The notes: a model not told the origin generated them from the letters alone. A stretch of DNA of 64,000 nt from an uncultured Rhodobacter sp. (GCA_945952585.1 CAMFII010000011.1:87992-151991), one strand, 5' to 3'. Counted from the stretch's first letter, positions 1-8,495 are shown. Numbers and translations: made by a program.

Positions 1-794
1 TCGCGCTCCTGTTCCAGCCGGCGGAAGAGGATGGCGGCGGCGGCGAGGTGATGGTGAAGGAAGGGGTCATGGACCGCTTCGGCATCGGCCAGGTCTATGG
101 CATCCACAACGCGCCGAACCTGCCCTTCGGCAAGTTCCTGACCGCGCCGGGACCGCTGATGGCGGCGGTCGATACGGCGACGGTGCGGGTGATCGGGCGC
201 GGCGGCCACGGCGCCACCCCGCACGAGACGGTCGACCCGGTGGTGGCGATCGTCGGCATGGTCTCGGCGTTGCAGACGATCATCAGCCGCAACCTTTACA
301 CGCTGGACGACCTGGTGCTGTCGGTGACGCAGATCCATACCGGCTCGGCCTCGAACATCATACCCGAGGATGGCTGGTTCTGCGCCACGATCCGAACCTT
401 CACCCCGGAGGTGCGGGCGATGGTCGAGAAGCGCTTCCGCGAGATCATCGAGGGCCATGCGGCGGCCTACAACGTCAGTGTCGAGATCAAGTACGAGCTG
501 GGCTATCCGCCCACGATCAACCATCCGACTGAGACCGAATTCGCGGCCACGGTCGCGGCGGAGATTTCGGGTGAGGATCTGGTCGATGCCAATTCCCCGC
601 GCGAAATGGGGTCCGAGGATTTCGCCTACATGCTCGAGTCGCGGCCGGGGGCCTACTTGTTCCTTGGCACCGGGCCGGGGGCCAATGGTGGGGCAGGGCT
701 GCACCATCCTGCCTTCGACTTCAATGATGAGGCGGCGCCGGTGGGTGCGAGCTTCTTCGTGAAGCTGGTGGAGCGGGCGCAGCCGGTGGCGTAA
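1..794 (+). CDS. M20 family amidohydrolase (hippurate hydrolase-like), 5' end cut by window
   Basis: This is the C-terminal part of a cytoplasmic metal-dependent amidohydrolase of the peptidase M20 family, which cleaves N-acyl amino acids or related amides. The reading frame is open from base 3 and carries LLFQPAEDGGGGE before the first ATG of the ORF track, the usual M20 motif containing a metal-ligand glutamate, so the gene starts upstream of the window. Further along are the dimerisation-domain signature GRGGHGATPHETVDPV and the C-terminal metal-site motif EMGSEDFAYMLE. The ending, LHHPAFDFNDEA, is also family-typical. The substrate cannot be told from this fragment. Confidence 0.9.
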   Translation, partial: ALLFQPAEEDGGGGEVMVKEGVMDRFGIGQVYGIHNAPNLPFGKFLTAPGPLMAAVDTATVRVIGRGGHGATPHETVDPVVAIVGMVSALQTIISRNLYTLDDLVLSVTQIHTGSASNIIPEDGWFCATIRTFTPEVRAMVEKRFREIIEGHAAAYNVSVEIKYELGYPPTINHPTETEFAATVAAEISGEDLVDANSPREMGSEDFAYMLESRPGAYLFLGTGPGANGGAGLHHPAFDFNDEAAPVGASFFVKLVERAQPVA

Positions 795-866
795 CCGCCT
801 TTCGCACCGTGGTGCTGTCGGCCCCGCGGTGCAAACGCGCCGGTTTCGCGTGGAATTCTGCTGGAA

Positions 867-901
867 GGCCAATTGTTGCATGCCAGATTTCAGAATTGGC
901 C
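867..901. promoter_or_regulatory. Inverted repeat upstream of VPIPA-CTERM gene
   Basis: Perfect 8-bp arms GGCCAATT (867-874) and AATTGGCC (894-901) are separated by 19 bases and lie about 50 bases before the ATG of the surface-protein gene. The position suits an operator, but I know of no regulator with this site. Confidence 0.3.
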
Positions 902-951
902 GGTAACGTGCCCATGCCGTCCAATAGCGGCGGTCTTTAGAGGGGCACGAC

Positions 952-1602
952 ATGAGACTTTTACCATTTCTTCTGGCTGGGGCCGTCGCGCTGCTTGGGG
1001 CGGCTGCTTCGGCAGCCACGGTCAATTACAGCTTCGTGGCAACCGGGGTGACCGGCACCATCAAGCTGACCTATGGATCAAGCGCCGATTCCAAGTATCC
1101 AGACGCGCGCAAGCTGACCGGGGCATCCGGGTCGTTTTCCTACACCCTTGCCGGGGTTGACTACGATTCGACGATCCTCGGGCTTGTTCCCGTGACCCAT
1201 GACATTCCCGAGCCGGAAAACCTGCTGGCCCCGGGCGAGTTCAGCCGCTTTCCGGTGGCCTCGGGTCTCGAACATGGCAGCCTGAGCTTCGACAACCTGA
1301 TCTGGCCTGCGGGTTCGCCGCAGACGGCATCGGACTATCCCTTCCATGGCGGTCCGGTCGACATCTATGGATGGATGTTCGACATTGGCGGCGGGCTGGT
1401 CGTCAACCTATGGAGCGATGGCGTCTACCCCGGCGCCCCGGGCCCGACCTTCGGCGTGGCAATCGCCTCTGCCGACGCGCCGCTGCTCTATCAATTCGAC
1501 GGCGCACACCTCGCTGAGGTTCCGATTCCGGCTGGCGGCCTGATGCTGATCGGCGGAATCGGGGCCCTTGCCGCCGCGCGGCGGCGCAAGGCGGCCGCCT
1601 GA
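952..1602 (+). CDS. Secreted VPxPA-CTERM sorting-domain protein
   Basis: Predicted exported surface protein of 216 residues. The N-terminus is a clear Sec signal peptide (MRLLPFLLAGAVALLGAAASA). The C-terminus has the tripartite sorting signal of the VPLPA/PEP-CTERM class: a VPIPA motif, a hydrophobic stretch (GGLMLIGGIGALAAA) and a basic tail (RRRKAAA). In this class an exosortase removes the tail and the protein is released to or anchored at the surface. The region between has no fold I recognise. The ATG is preceded by GAGGGG. A second protein of the class is at 23.8 kb; no exosortase gene is in this window. Confidence 0.85.
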   Translation: MRLLPFLLAGAVALLGAAASAATVNYSFVATGVTGTIKLTYGSSADSKYPDARKLTGASGSFSYTLAGVDYDSTILGLVPVTHDIPEPENLLAPGEFSRFPVASGLEHGSLSFDNLIWPAGSPQTASDYPFHGGPVDIYGWMFDIGGGLVVNLWSDGVYPGAPGPTFGVAIASADAPLLYQFDGAHLAEVPIPAGGLMLIGGIGALAAARRRKAAA

Positions 1603-1634
1603 CGTCTCCGGAGTGGCAATCTGCCGGTTCGCGC

Positions 1635-1663
1635 AGGCCCGATCCCCGTGGGTCGGGCCTTTA
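1635..1663 (+). terminator. Rho-independent terminator after VPIPA-CTERM gene
   Basis: AGGCCCGA pairs with TCGGGCCT around a short inner stem and loop and is followed by TTTA. It sits 32 bases after the stop of the surface-protein gene, between convergent genes. Confidence 0.65.
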
Positions 1664-2071
1664 TCAATGGGGACCGGGTTCCCCGCCCTTGTCCTTGCGC
1701 AGCGCCGGGATCAGGCCGAAGCCAATCTGGCCTGCAAGGCCCAACAGGCCTTCAGGTCGCGTGAGCCCGTAGGCCGCCTGCACCAGGGACTGGCCGAAGA
1801 GAAGTTGGCCCAGGGCAAGTTCTGCGACCATCAGCAGCAGAAAGGCGATCAATCCCATGCCCAGCCGGCTGGCACGGTCCGGCAGGGGCCAGCGTTGCAA
1901 CACAACTCCCGCCGCGAGCCAGCTGACTGTCAGCATCAGGGGCAGTTCCAGCGCGACGGCCGCCACCGGACCTAGGGCCGGCATAAGGATGAGGACGCGA
2001 CCTGTGCCGAGCAGGAAGCCTATGGCGAAAGCAATCGTGGCGTAGACGAATGCGGGGCGAAGGAGGCGCAT
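1664..2071 (-). CDS. Small integral membrane protein, unknown function
   Basis: A 135-residue hydrophobic protein with about four predicted membrane helices (near residues 8-30, 34-58, 70-95 and 105-125) and a basic C-terminal tail RKDKGGEPGPH. I do not recognise a named family. The ATG has GGAG about seven bases upstream. It is transcribed divergently from the aminotransferase, and the gap between them holds a 14-bp perfect palindrome and a TTTGATCAAA palindrome, so its expression may be controlled from there. Confidence 0.6.
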   Translation of the reverse strand: MRLLRPAFVYATIAFAIGFLLGTGRVLILMPALGPVAAVALELPLMLTVSWLAAGVVLQRWPLPDRASRLGMGLIAFLLLMVAELALGQLLFGQSLVQAAYGLTRPEGLLGLAGQIGFGLIPALRKDKGGEPGPH

Positions 2072-2096
2072 GTGATCTCCGAAAGGGCTGGCGCTT

Positions 2097-2106
2097 TTTG
2101 ATCAAA
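2097..2106. promoter_or_regulatory. TTTGATCAAA palindrome upstream of aminotransferase
   Basis: A 10-bp perfect palindrome TTTGATCAAA lies 54 bases before the TTG start. The same core recurs at 3554-3565 before the agmatinase gene, which suggests one regulator acting on both genes. This is inference from repetition and position. Confidence 0.4.
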
Positions 2107-2115
2107 TCAGTATTC

Positions 2116-2129
2116 TGACTGCGCAGTCA
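2116..2129. promoter_or_regulatory. 14-bp palindromic operator candidate (TetR-like)
   Basis: TGACTGCGCAGTCA is a perfect 14-bp palindrome in the divergent region between the small membrane protein gene and the aminotransferase. Its form (TGACTG-NN-CAGTCA) resembles sites bound by TetR-family repressors. No TetR gene is adjacent. Confidence 0.45.
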
Positions 2130-2159
2130 ATACGACTCGCGCAACCGATGGAGTGATCC

Positions 2160-3554
2160 TTGACAGCCCAGAACTTCGCCGCCCAGACCCTTTGGGAGAT
2201 GGACCGCGCTCATGCCTTGCATCCGTGGACCAATTTCGGCCCGTTCGAGGATCAGGGCTCGCTGGTCATCAGTCGAGGCGAGGGCTGTTGGCTTTGGGAT
2301 GCCAACGGACAGAAGTATTTCGACGCGGTGGGCGGGTTGTGGTGCACCAATATCGGCCTTGGCCGGCGCGAGATGGCGCGGGCGATCGCCGATCAGGCGG
2401 AGCGGCTGGCCTTTTCCAACACCTTCGTCGACATGACCAACGATCCCTCGGCGCGACTGGCGGCCAAGTTGGCCGAACTGGCGCCGGGCGATCTGAACCG
2501 GGTGCATTTCACCACCGGCGGGTCGACCGCCGTCGATACCGCGGCGCGGATGGTTCAATACTATCAAAGCTGCATGGGCCGTCCGCAGAAGATGGACATC
2601 GTCGCCCGCGACTACAGCTATCACGGGTCGACCTATCTTTCGCAGTCGGTCGGCAAGCGGCCGGGCGACCGGGTCGACGAGTTCCGCTACAAGACCGACG
2701 GCATCCACCACCTGTCGGTCCCGAACCCCTATCGCCGTCCTGCCGGCATGACCGAGGCCGAGTTCTGCGATTTCCTCGTGAAGGAGTTCGAGGACCTGAT
2801 CGACCGCGTCGGTGCCGACCGCATCGGCGGTTTCTTCGCCGAGCCGATCCAGGCTTCGGGCGGGGTGATCGTGCCGCCCGACGGCTACCTGAAGCGCATG
2901 TGGGAGATCTGCCGCAAGCATGACATCCTGTTCGTCGCCGACGAGGTGGTGACGGCCTTCGGCCGCATCGGTCACTGGTTTGCCTCCTGGGATGAGTTCG
3001 GCGTGCAGCCCGACATCATCTGCACGGCCAAGGGCCTGTCCTCGGGCTATATCCCGATCGGCGCGGTGATCTTCTCGGACCGCGTCTGGAACACGATGGC
3101 GGCGCAGGGCGAACGCTGGTTCACCAGCGGGTTCACCTATTCCGGCCATCCGGTGGCCTGTGCCGCGGCGCTGAAGAATATCGAGATCCTCGAGCGCGAG
3201 GACCTGCTTGGCAACGCGACCCGCGTCGGCGCGGTCTTCGAGGAGCAGCTGGCGACGCTGGAACACCATGCCATCGTCGGGCAGGTGCGGGGCAAGAAGC
3301 TGATGATGTGCGTCGAAAACGTCGCCGACAAGGAGACGAAGGCGCTGCTGCCGGACGAGTTGAATATCGGCAAGCGTATCTCGGATATCTGCGAGGGGAT
3401 GGGGCTGATGGTGCGCCCGATCGGCCACCTGAACGTCATGTCGCCGCCTCTGGTACTGACCGAGGACGATGTCGGCTTCATCACCCGCACGCTCGACAAG
3501 GCCATTGGCAAGGTCACCGACCAGCTGGTGCGCGAGGGCGTGAAGCTCGGCTGA
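2160..3554 (+). CDS. Class III pyridoxal-phosphate aminotransferase (omega-amine:pyruvate type)
   Basis: 464-residue cytoplasmic fold-type I PLP enzyme that moves an amino group from an amine or omega-amino acid to pyruvate or another keto acid. Visible motifs are HFTTGGSTAVDTAARM (cofactor phosphate region), the conserved Asp in ILFVADEVVTAFGR, and the Schiff-base lysine in IICTAKGLSSGYIPIGA. The start is a TTG at 2160 with TGGAG six bases before it; no ATG fits near the conserved N-terminus. It is followed by an agmatinase-type gene, which points to putrescine or another polyamine-derived amine as substrate, as for SpuC-like enzymes, but class III specificity cannot be read from sequence alone. 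Confidence 0.85.
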   Translation: MTAQNFAAQTLWEMDRAHALHPWTNFGPFEDQGSLVISRGEGCWLWDANGQKYFDAVGGLWCTNIGLGRREMARAIADQAERLAFSNTFVDMTNDPSARLAAKLAELAPGDLNRVHFTTGGSTAVDTAARMVQYYQSCMGRPQKMDIVARDYSYHGSTYLSQSVGKRPGDRVDEFRYKTDGIHHLSVPNPYRRPAGMTEAEFCDFLVKEFEDLIDRVGADRIGGFFAEPIQASGGVIVPPDGYLKRMWEICRKHDILFVADEVVTAFGRIGHWFASWDEFGVQPDIICTAKGLSSGYIPIGAVIFSDRVWNTMAAQGERWFTSGFTYSGHPVACAAALKNIEILEREDLLGNATRVGAVFEEQLATLEHHAIVGQVRGKKLMMCVENVADKETKALLPDELNIGKRISDICEGMGLMVRPIGHLNVMSPPLVLTEDDVGFITRTLDKAIGKVTDQLVREGVKLG

Positions 3555-3565
3555 TTTGATCAAAT
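3554..3565. promoter_or_regulatory. ATTTGATCAAAT palindrome upstream of agmatinase
   Basis: A 12-bp perfect palindrome overlaps the last base of the aminotransferase stop codon. It shares its 10-bp core with the site at 2097-2106. A TTGACA hexamer follows at 3573-3578, without a convincing -10 box. Confidence 0.4.
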
Positions 3566-3576
3566 ACCGGACTTGA

Positions 3577-3602
3577 CAGGAAGCCCCCGACAGGGCTTCC
3601 TG
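3577..3602 (+). terminator. Strong hairpin after aminotransferase
   Basis: CAGGAAGCCC (3577-3586) pairs perfectly with GGGCTTCCTG (3593-3602) over a 6-base loop. There is no U tract, so it may slow or protect the transcript rather than end it; the agmatinase gene follows in the same direction. Confidence 0.4.
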
Positions 3603-3670
3603 CGCGGCGACCGGATCCGCGGTGTCTCCGGCCCCGAACGATTCCGCTTATCTCACCAGAGAGGATCGTC

Positions 3671-4639
3671 ATGGCACTGGAAGATGCCAAGAACGAGGTC
3701 GACACCGCTTTCACCCGCAAGGGCCTGCGGGGCTATGCCTTCGAGAATGCCTTCGGCGGCGCCACGAGTTTCCTGCGTCGCACCTATACCAAGGACCTGA
3801 CCGGGGTCGACCTGGCCGTGACCGGCGTGCCCTTCGACCAGGCGGTGACGCATCGGACCGGCACCCGTTTCGGGCCGCGCGCGATCCGCGAGGCGTCGTC
3901 GCTGCAGCCCTATGATCCGCCGTTCGGCTGGCCGACCAACCCGCTGGAAGAGCTGAACATCATCGACTACGGCGACGTCGCCTTCGACTATGCCAAGACC
4001 TCGGACTTCCCCGATACGCTGACCCGGCATATCCGCACCATCCTGGCTGCGGGCGCGGGCACGGTGACGCTTGGCGGCGACCACTTCATCACCTTCCCGA
4101 TCCTGCGCGCCTATGCCGAGAAGTTCGGCCCCGTCGCGGTGATCCATTTCGATGCCCATTCCGACCTCTGGCCGGATGACGACATGACCCGGATCGACCA
4201 TGGCACGATGATGTACAAGGCCGTGAAGACCGGCCTCGTCGATGCCGCGCATTCGGTGCAGATCGGCATCCGCACCACGACCAAGGACTATCTGGGCGTC
4301 AACGTCATCGACGCGCGGACCGTGCATGAGGAGGGCGTGGCCAGCGTGGTCGAGCGGGTCAAGGCCATCGTCGGCGACCGGCCGGTCTATCTGACCTTCG
4401 ACATCGACGCGCTCGACCCTGCCTTCGCGCCTGGCACCGGCACGCCGGTTTGGGGGGGCCTTGCCTCGTGGCAGGCGGCGGCGATGCTGCGCGACCTTGC
4501 GGGGATCAACATCGTCGGCGGCGACGTGGTCGAGGTCTCGCCGCCCTATGACACGACGGGGGCGACGGCGATTGCGGGGGCGCATGTCGCCTATGAGATC
4601 ATCGCGCTTTACGCCTGGAACAAGGAGCAGCGCGGATGA
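3671..4639 (+). CDS. speB: Agmatinase / ureohydrolase family enzyme
   Basis: 322-residue member of the arginase/agmatinase (ureohydrolase) family, which uses two Mn ions to release urea from guanidino compounds such as agmatine, giving putrescine. All metal-ligand motifs are present: GGDHF near residue 136, HFDAHSDLW near 158, and the FDIDALDPAFAPGTGTP motif near 242. The ATG has GAGAGGA five bases upstream. The preceding aminotransferase could use the amine product. Some relatives act on guanidinobutyrate or guanidinopropionate instead, so agmatine is the likely but not proven substrate. Its stop overlaps the next gene by 4 bases. Confidence 0.85.
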   Translation: MALEDAKNEVDTAFTRKGLRGYAFENAFGGATSFLRRTYTKDLTGVDLAVTGVPFDQAVTHRTGTRFGPRAIREASSLQPYDPPFGWPTNPLEELNIIDYGDVAFDYAKTSDFPDTLTRHIRTILAAGAGTVTLGGDHFITFPILRAYAEKFGPVAVIHFDAHSDLWPDDDMTRIDHGTMMYKAVKTGLVDAAHSVQIGIRTTTKDYLGVNVIDARTVHEEGVASVVERVKAIVGDRPVYLTFDIDALDPAFAPGTGTPVWGGLASWQAAAMLRDLAGINIVGGDVVEVSPPYDTTGATAIAGAHVAYEIIALYAWNKEQRG

Positions 4640-5088
4640 AATGGTTCGGTGTTGCGGTCGTGGCCCTGTTTGCGGTCGCGCTGGCGTTTGATGGATACGT
4701 AAGGTTTGCTTCGTCGGATCCGGCGGTGTGGCATGTCGATCCGCAGACCGCGGCCAAGCCCGCGACGCCGAACTTCTATCTTCTGCGCGACGGCGATGGC
4801 GACGCGGCTCCGGTGTTCCTGCCGCTGCCGCCGGATCAGGCGGCGGTAAAGGTTCAGGCGGTGGCGCTCGCCACGCCCCGGACCAGCGTGCTGGCCGGGC
4901 AGGGCGACTGGGTGACCTATGTCACCCGGTCGGCGCTCTGGGGTTTTCCCGACTACACCTCGGTCCGCGTTCTGCCCGCCGAGGGTGGATCGCAGGTGGT
5001 GATCTTCGCCCGGTCGCGCTTCGGCAAGGGTGACATGGGCGTCAACAAGGCCCGGGTCGAGGACTGGGCGGCAAGGCTCGCCCAGTAA
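4636..5088 (+). CDS. DUF1499 family protein
   Basis: 150-residue protein with an N-terminal hydrophobic segment (residues 4-21), either a membrane anchor or an uncleaved signal, followed by a DUF1499-like domain ending in IFARSRFGKGDMGVNKARVEDW, the hallmark of that family. The biochemical role of DUF1499 is unknown. It overlaps the agmatinase stop by ATGA, so it is translationally coupled to it. It converges on livM with only six bases between the stop codons. Confidence 0.75.
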   Translation: MKWFGVAVVALFAVALAFDGYVRFASSDPAVWHVDPQTAAKPATPNFYLLRDGDGDAAPVFLPLPPDQAAVKVQAVALATPRTSVLAGQGDWVTYVTRSALWGFPDYTSVRVLPAEGGSQVVIFARSRFGKGDMGVNKARVEDWAARLAQ

Positions 5089-5094
5089 CCGGCC

Positions 5095-6396
5095 TTACTT
5101 CTCGGGGATCAGGCCGCGTGGACTGAAGCGCAGCACGAGAAGCAGGATGACCCCCATCGACAGAAGCCGCATATGCGGCGCCGAGTCGACCAGGTGCTGC
5201 TTCAGAGGCCCTTCGGTCATTGCTGACGTCAGTGCGCCCATGATCGCCGGCCCGATGCTTTCCACGATCAGCCAGAGCCAGCCGATCAGCAACCCACCGA
5301 GCACGGTGCCCCAGTTGTTGCCAGACCCGCCGACGATGACCATCACCCAGATCAGGAAGGTGTAGCGCAGCGGGTTGTAGGTGCCCGGAGTCAGCTGCCC
5401 GTCCATCGAGGTCATCATCGCGCCCGCGATCCCGATCAGTGCCGAACCCAGGATGAAGACCTGCAGGTGGCGGCGGGTCACGTCCTTGCCCATCGCTTCG
5501 GCCGCAACCTCGTTGTCGCGGATGGCGCGCATCATCCGGCCCCAGGGCGATTTCAGCGCCCGCTCGGTCAGCCAGATCGCGATCAGCAGCACGCCCGCGA
5601 ACAGCGCGGTGTAGCAGAGCTTTACGAAGATGGTCGAGGTCGAGACTGGATCGAGGCCCCAGTTGGCCGTGAATTCGAGGAAGGCCGGGTTCTGCTGCAG
5701 GTTGACCTCGTAGGGCACCGGCCAGGGCCGCGGCAGCTTCAGGACGTTCTTGACCCCACGGTCGAGCCAGTCCTCGTTCTTCATCACTGCCGTGATGATT
5801 TCGGCAATGCCGAGCGTGGCGATGGCAAGATAATCCGAGCGCAGGCCGAGCGCGGTCTTCCCGATCGCCCAGGCGGCGGCGGCGGCAAAAAGGCCGCCGA
5901 CCGGCCAGGCAATGAGCGAGGGCAGGCCGAAGCCGCCAAGGTTGCCGTAGGTGGCGGGGTTGTTCGCCTCGACCGCGCTGACGGCGGGGTCGAAAACCGC
6001 CCGGAACAGGAAGAAGCCGACGATCAGGATGGCGAGCAGCACGAGGGTGCGCAGGCGGCCGGGAGCTATCCGCTTCCACGACTGAATCGCCGCGGCGATG
6101 GTCGCCGCGCCAATAAGGAGGCCAAGCACGATCCCCGTGCCGCCGGCCGCCCAGGCGTCCGGCGTCGGCTGGGCCGAGGTCAGCACCACGGCCAGACCGC
6201 CAAGCGCGACAAAGCCCATGACGCCGGTGTTGAACAGCCCGGCATAGCCCCATTGCATGTTGACGCCGAGCGCCATGATCGTGGCCAGGAGCGCGGTGTT
6301 CAGGATCGACAGCGACAGGTTCCAGCTGAGGAAGAAGCCTGTCAGCGCGTAAAGCGCCGCCATCCCGGCAAAGAGGTAGAGGTTGCGGGTGATCAT
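5095..6396 (-). CDS. livM: Branched-chain amino acid type ABC transporter permease LivM
   Basis: 433-residue inner-membrane permease of the LivM type with about ten hydrophobic segments. The family signature is visible around GRMMRAIRDNEVAAEAMGKDV, where the EAA-like loop contacts the ATPases. It works with LivH, the ATPases LivG and LivF and the periplasmic binding protein of the same operon. Its ATG overlaps the livH stop (4 bases). The C-terminal motif LRFSPRGLIPEK is typical of the family. Specificity could be branched-chain amino acids, short amides or urea; the ATPases and permeases do not decide this. Confidence 0.9.
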   Translation of the reverse strand: MITRNLYLFAGMAALYALTGFFLSWNLSLSILNTALLATIMALGVNMQWGYAGLFNTGVMGFVALGGLAVVLTSAQPTPDAWAAGGTGIVLGLLIGAATIAAAIQSWKRIAPGRLRTLVLLAILIVGFFLFRAVFDPAVSAVEANNPATYGNLGGFGLPSLIAWPVGGLFAAAAAWAIGKTALGLRSDYLAIATLGIAEIITAVMKNEDWLDRGVKNVLKLPRPWPVPYEVNLQQNPAFLEFTANWGLDPVSTSTIFVKLCYTALFAGVLLIAIWLTERALKSPWGRMMRAIRDNEVAAEAMGKDVTRRHLQVFILGSALIGIAGAMMTSMDGQLTPGTYNPLRYTFLIWVMVIVGGSGNNWGTVLGGLLIGWLWLIVESIGPAIMGALTSAMTEGPLKQHLVDSAPHMRLLSMGVILLLVLRFSPRGLIPEK

Positions 6397-7403
6397 ATCG
6401 ATTTCCCCTTGAAGATGCCGGTGGGCGCGAACAGGAGCACGATGATCAGGATCGCGAAGCTGACCGCCAGCTTGTAGTCGGTCGACAGAAGCTGCAGCAG
6501 GCTGTCCGGCGCGAGGCTCTCGGGCAGGACATAGGTCGCGACCTTCTTCCAGGCATAGGTGACCATGACCTCGGAAAAGGCGATGACGAAGCCGCCCGCG
6601 ATGGCGCCGATCGGGTTGCCGAGGCCGCCGACGATGGCCGCCGCGAAGATCGGCAGCAGCAGCTGGTAATAGGTGAAGGGGCGGAAGCTCTTGTCGAGGC
6701 CATAGAGGACCCCGGCGATGGTCGCGAGAGCCGCGGCGATGATCCAGGTCACCTGCACCACCCGGTCCGGGTTGATGCCGGAGAGCAGCGCGAGATCCTC
6801 GTTGTCGGAAAAGGCGCGCATCGACTTGCCGGTACGGGTCTTCTGGAGGAACCAGAACAGCAGCGCCACGACGACCACGGCCGTGACCACGGTGATCGCC
6901 TGCGTGGACTTGATCGCGAGCCCCTCGGCCAGCCCCGTCGCCGCCTTGAAATCACCGGCCGAGATCAGGAAGCGCCCGCCATCGGCAAAGTTCTGTTCCT
7001 CGACCCCGATCAGCAGGCGGACGACGCCGTTCATCACGAACATCACGCCGAGCGAAACGATGACGAGGATCGAGGGCGCCGCCTTCTGGCGGCGGTAGAA
7101 GCGGTAGACGACACGGTCGGTCAGCAGGACCACGGCTGCGGTCGCCGCGATGGCGACGGGCAGCGCCAGAAGTGCTGTCGGCAGCACGCCGAAGGTGATG
7201 CCATGTGACTGCAACCACCAGGTCAGCAGGATAGTGATCGCCGTGCCGAAGGCCATCGTGTCGCCATGGGCGAAGTTGGAAAAGCGCAGGATCCCGTAGA
7301 TCAGCGTTACGCCAAGCGCCCCGAGCGCCAGTTGCGAGCCATAGGCCAGCGCCGGGACGGCGACGAAGTTCAGGAAGGTGATGAGGGCGTTCAGAACGTC
7401 CAT
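6393..7403 (-). CDS. livH: Branched-chain amino acid type ABC transporter permease LivH
   Basis: 336-residue inner-membrane permease, partner of LivM. Family motifs include GVTLIYGILRFSNFAHGD near the N-terminus, MRAFSDNEDLALLSGINPDRV in the cytoplasmic ATPase-contact loop, and GGLGNPIGAIAGGF in the C-terminal half. The ATG has AGGAGA upstream, and that binding site overlaps the end of the preceding small ORF. Part of the minus-strand operon 10680 to 5095. Confidence 0.92.
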   Translation of the reverse strand: MDVLNALITFLNFVAVPALAYGSQLALGALGVTLIYGILRFSNFAHGDTMAFGTAITILLTWWLQSHGITFGVLPTALLALPVAIAATAAVVLLTDRVVYRFYRRQKAAPSILVIVSLGVMFVMNGVVRLLIGVEEQNFADGGRFLISAGDFKAATGLAEGLAIKSTQAITVVTAVVVVALLFWFLQKTRTGKSMRAFSDNEDLALLSGINPDRVVQVTWIIAAALATIAGVLYGLDKSFRPFTYYQLLLPIFAAAIVGGLGNPIGAIAGGFVIAFSEVMVTYAWKKVATYVLPESLAPDSLLQLLSTDYKLAVSFAILIIVLLFAPTGIFKGKSI

Positions 7404-7407
7404 TGTC

Positions 7408-7770
7408 TCAGGTCTCCTGCACGCATTGGCCGATCATCGTCTCGGCATGCGGGCCATCAAGCTCTTCCTGGATGGTCACGATCACTGCGCCATCGGGCAA
7501 CAGCGACAGCATGACCGCGATCGAGTCCGGCGAGGCAATTGCAAAGGTCTGCATCTCGGCCGATGGCGGTGCGATGCGCCGCAGCTTGACCTGATCGCCA
7601 TCGATGGACGCGCCATAGCCTTCCGGCGTCGGTGTCAGGATGAAGCTGTCCATGGCCGTCTGACAGGTCTCGCCCGCGATGCAGATCTGATCGATCCTGC
7701 AATCGTAGGTCGCCGGAGAACCGGCCTGCGCTGCGGTGGCGCCAAGACAAAGAAGCACGAGCCAGCGCAT
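7408..7770 (-). CDS. Small periplasmic protein embedded in the liv operon
   Basis: 120 residues with a Sec signal peptide (MRWLVLLCLGATAAQAG) and a mature part carrying four cysteines: three close together near the N-terminus (CRIDQICIAGETC) and one at GQCVQET near the C-terminus, consistent with disulfides in the periplasm. I cannot assign a family. It lies between livF and livH with gaps of 3 and 4 bases, so it is co-transcribed; insertion of an exported protein in this order is unusual for liv operons. A role linked to the transporter is only an inference. Confidence 0.65.
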   Translation of the reverse strand: MRWLVLLCLGATAAQAGSPATYDCRIDQICIAGETCQTAMDSFILTPTPEGYGASIDGDQVKLRRIAPPSAEMQTFAIASPDSIAVMLSLLPDGAVIVTIQEELDGPHAETMIGQCVQET

Positions 7771-7773
7771 GTC

Positions 7774-8484
7774 TCAGCCCCCCAGGAAGGTGCGGCGCAC
7801 ATCGGGATCGGCCAGCAGCGCCTTCCCTGTGTCGGTGTAGCGGTTGGCGCCCTGCACCAGCACATAGCCGCGATCGGCGATCTCGAGCGCCTGACGGGCG
7901 TTCTGTTCGACCATTAGGATCGAGATGCCGGTGCGGGCGACCTCGATGATCCGGTCGAACAACTCGTCCATGACGATGGGGCTGACGCCGGCCGTCGGTT
8001 CGTCGAGCATCAGCACCTGCGGCTGGGTCATCAGCGCCCGGCCCACGGCGACCTGCTGGCGCTGGCCGCCCGACAACTCACCCGCCGCCTGCCGGCGCTT
8101 GGTCGCAAGGATCGGGAACAGGTGATAGACCTGCTCCATCGTCTGGCGGATGTCGTCGCGGCGCAGAAAGGCGCCCATTTCGAGGTTCTCCTCGACCGTC
8201 ATCGAAGTGAAGATGTTGTGGGTCTGCGGGACAAAGGCCATGCCCTTGGCCACGCGGGCCTGCGGCGTCAGCGAGGTGATGTCCTCGCCGTTCAGCCGCA
8301 CCTTGCCGCCGCGCAGGTTCAGCATCCCGAAGACCGCCTTCATCGCGGTCGACTTGCCGGCGCCGTTCGGACCGACGATCACCGCGATCTGGCCCTTGTC
8401 GACCGAGATCGTGCAGTCGTTGAGGATGTTGACGGCGCCATAGCCGCCGGTCATCGCATCGCCGATGAGGAAGGGTTCAGCCAT
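7774..8484 (-). CDS. livF: ABC transporter ATP-binding protein LivF
   Basis: 236-residue ATPase of the LivF type. Walker A is GPNGAGKST, the signature is LSGGQRQQ and Walker B is LMLDEPTAG. The ORF track starts 30 residues earlier, but that stretch reads through a pair of intergenic hairpins (8496-8557) and has no family match. The internal ATG at 8484 gives MAEPFLIGDAM, normal LivF length, with a run of G as ribosome binding site. It energises the LivHM permeases together with LivG. Confidence 0.92.
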   Translation of the reverse strand: MAEPFLIGDAMTGGYGAVNILNDCTISVDKGQIAVIVGPNGAGKSTAMKAVFGMLNLRGGKVRLNGEDITSLTPQARVAKGMAFVPQTHNIFTSMTVEENLEMGAFLRRDDIRQTMEQVYHLFPILATKRRQAAGELSGGQRQQVAVGRALMTQPQVLMLDEPTAGVSPIVMDELFDRIIEVARTGISILMVEQNARQALEIADRGYVLVQGANRYTDTGKALLADPDVRRTFLGG

Positions 8485-8495
8485 GGACGGCCCCC

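Noticed and set aside
867-879. Sigma-54 promoter before the VPIPA-CTERM gene
   Set aside because: GG and GC elements are spaced by 9 rather than 10 bases and TGGCAC is absent.
2127-3563. 478-residue minus-strand ORF across the aminotransferase
   Set aside because: Complement of an intact class III aminotransferase; the translation is compositionally biased.
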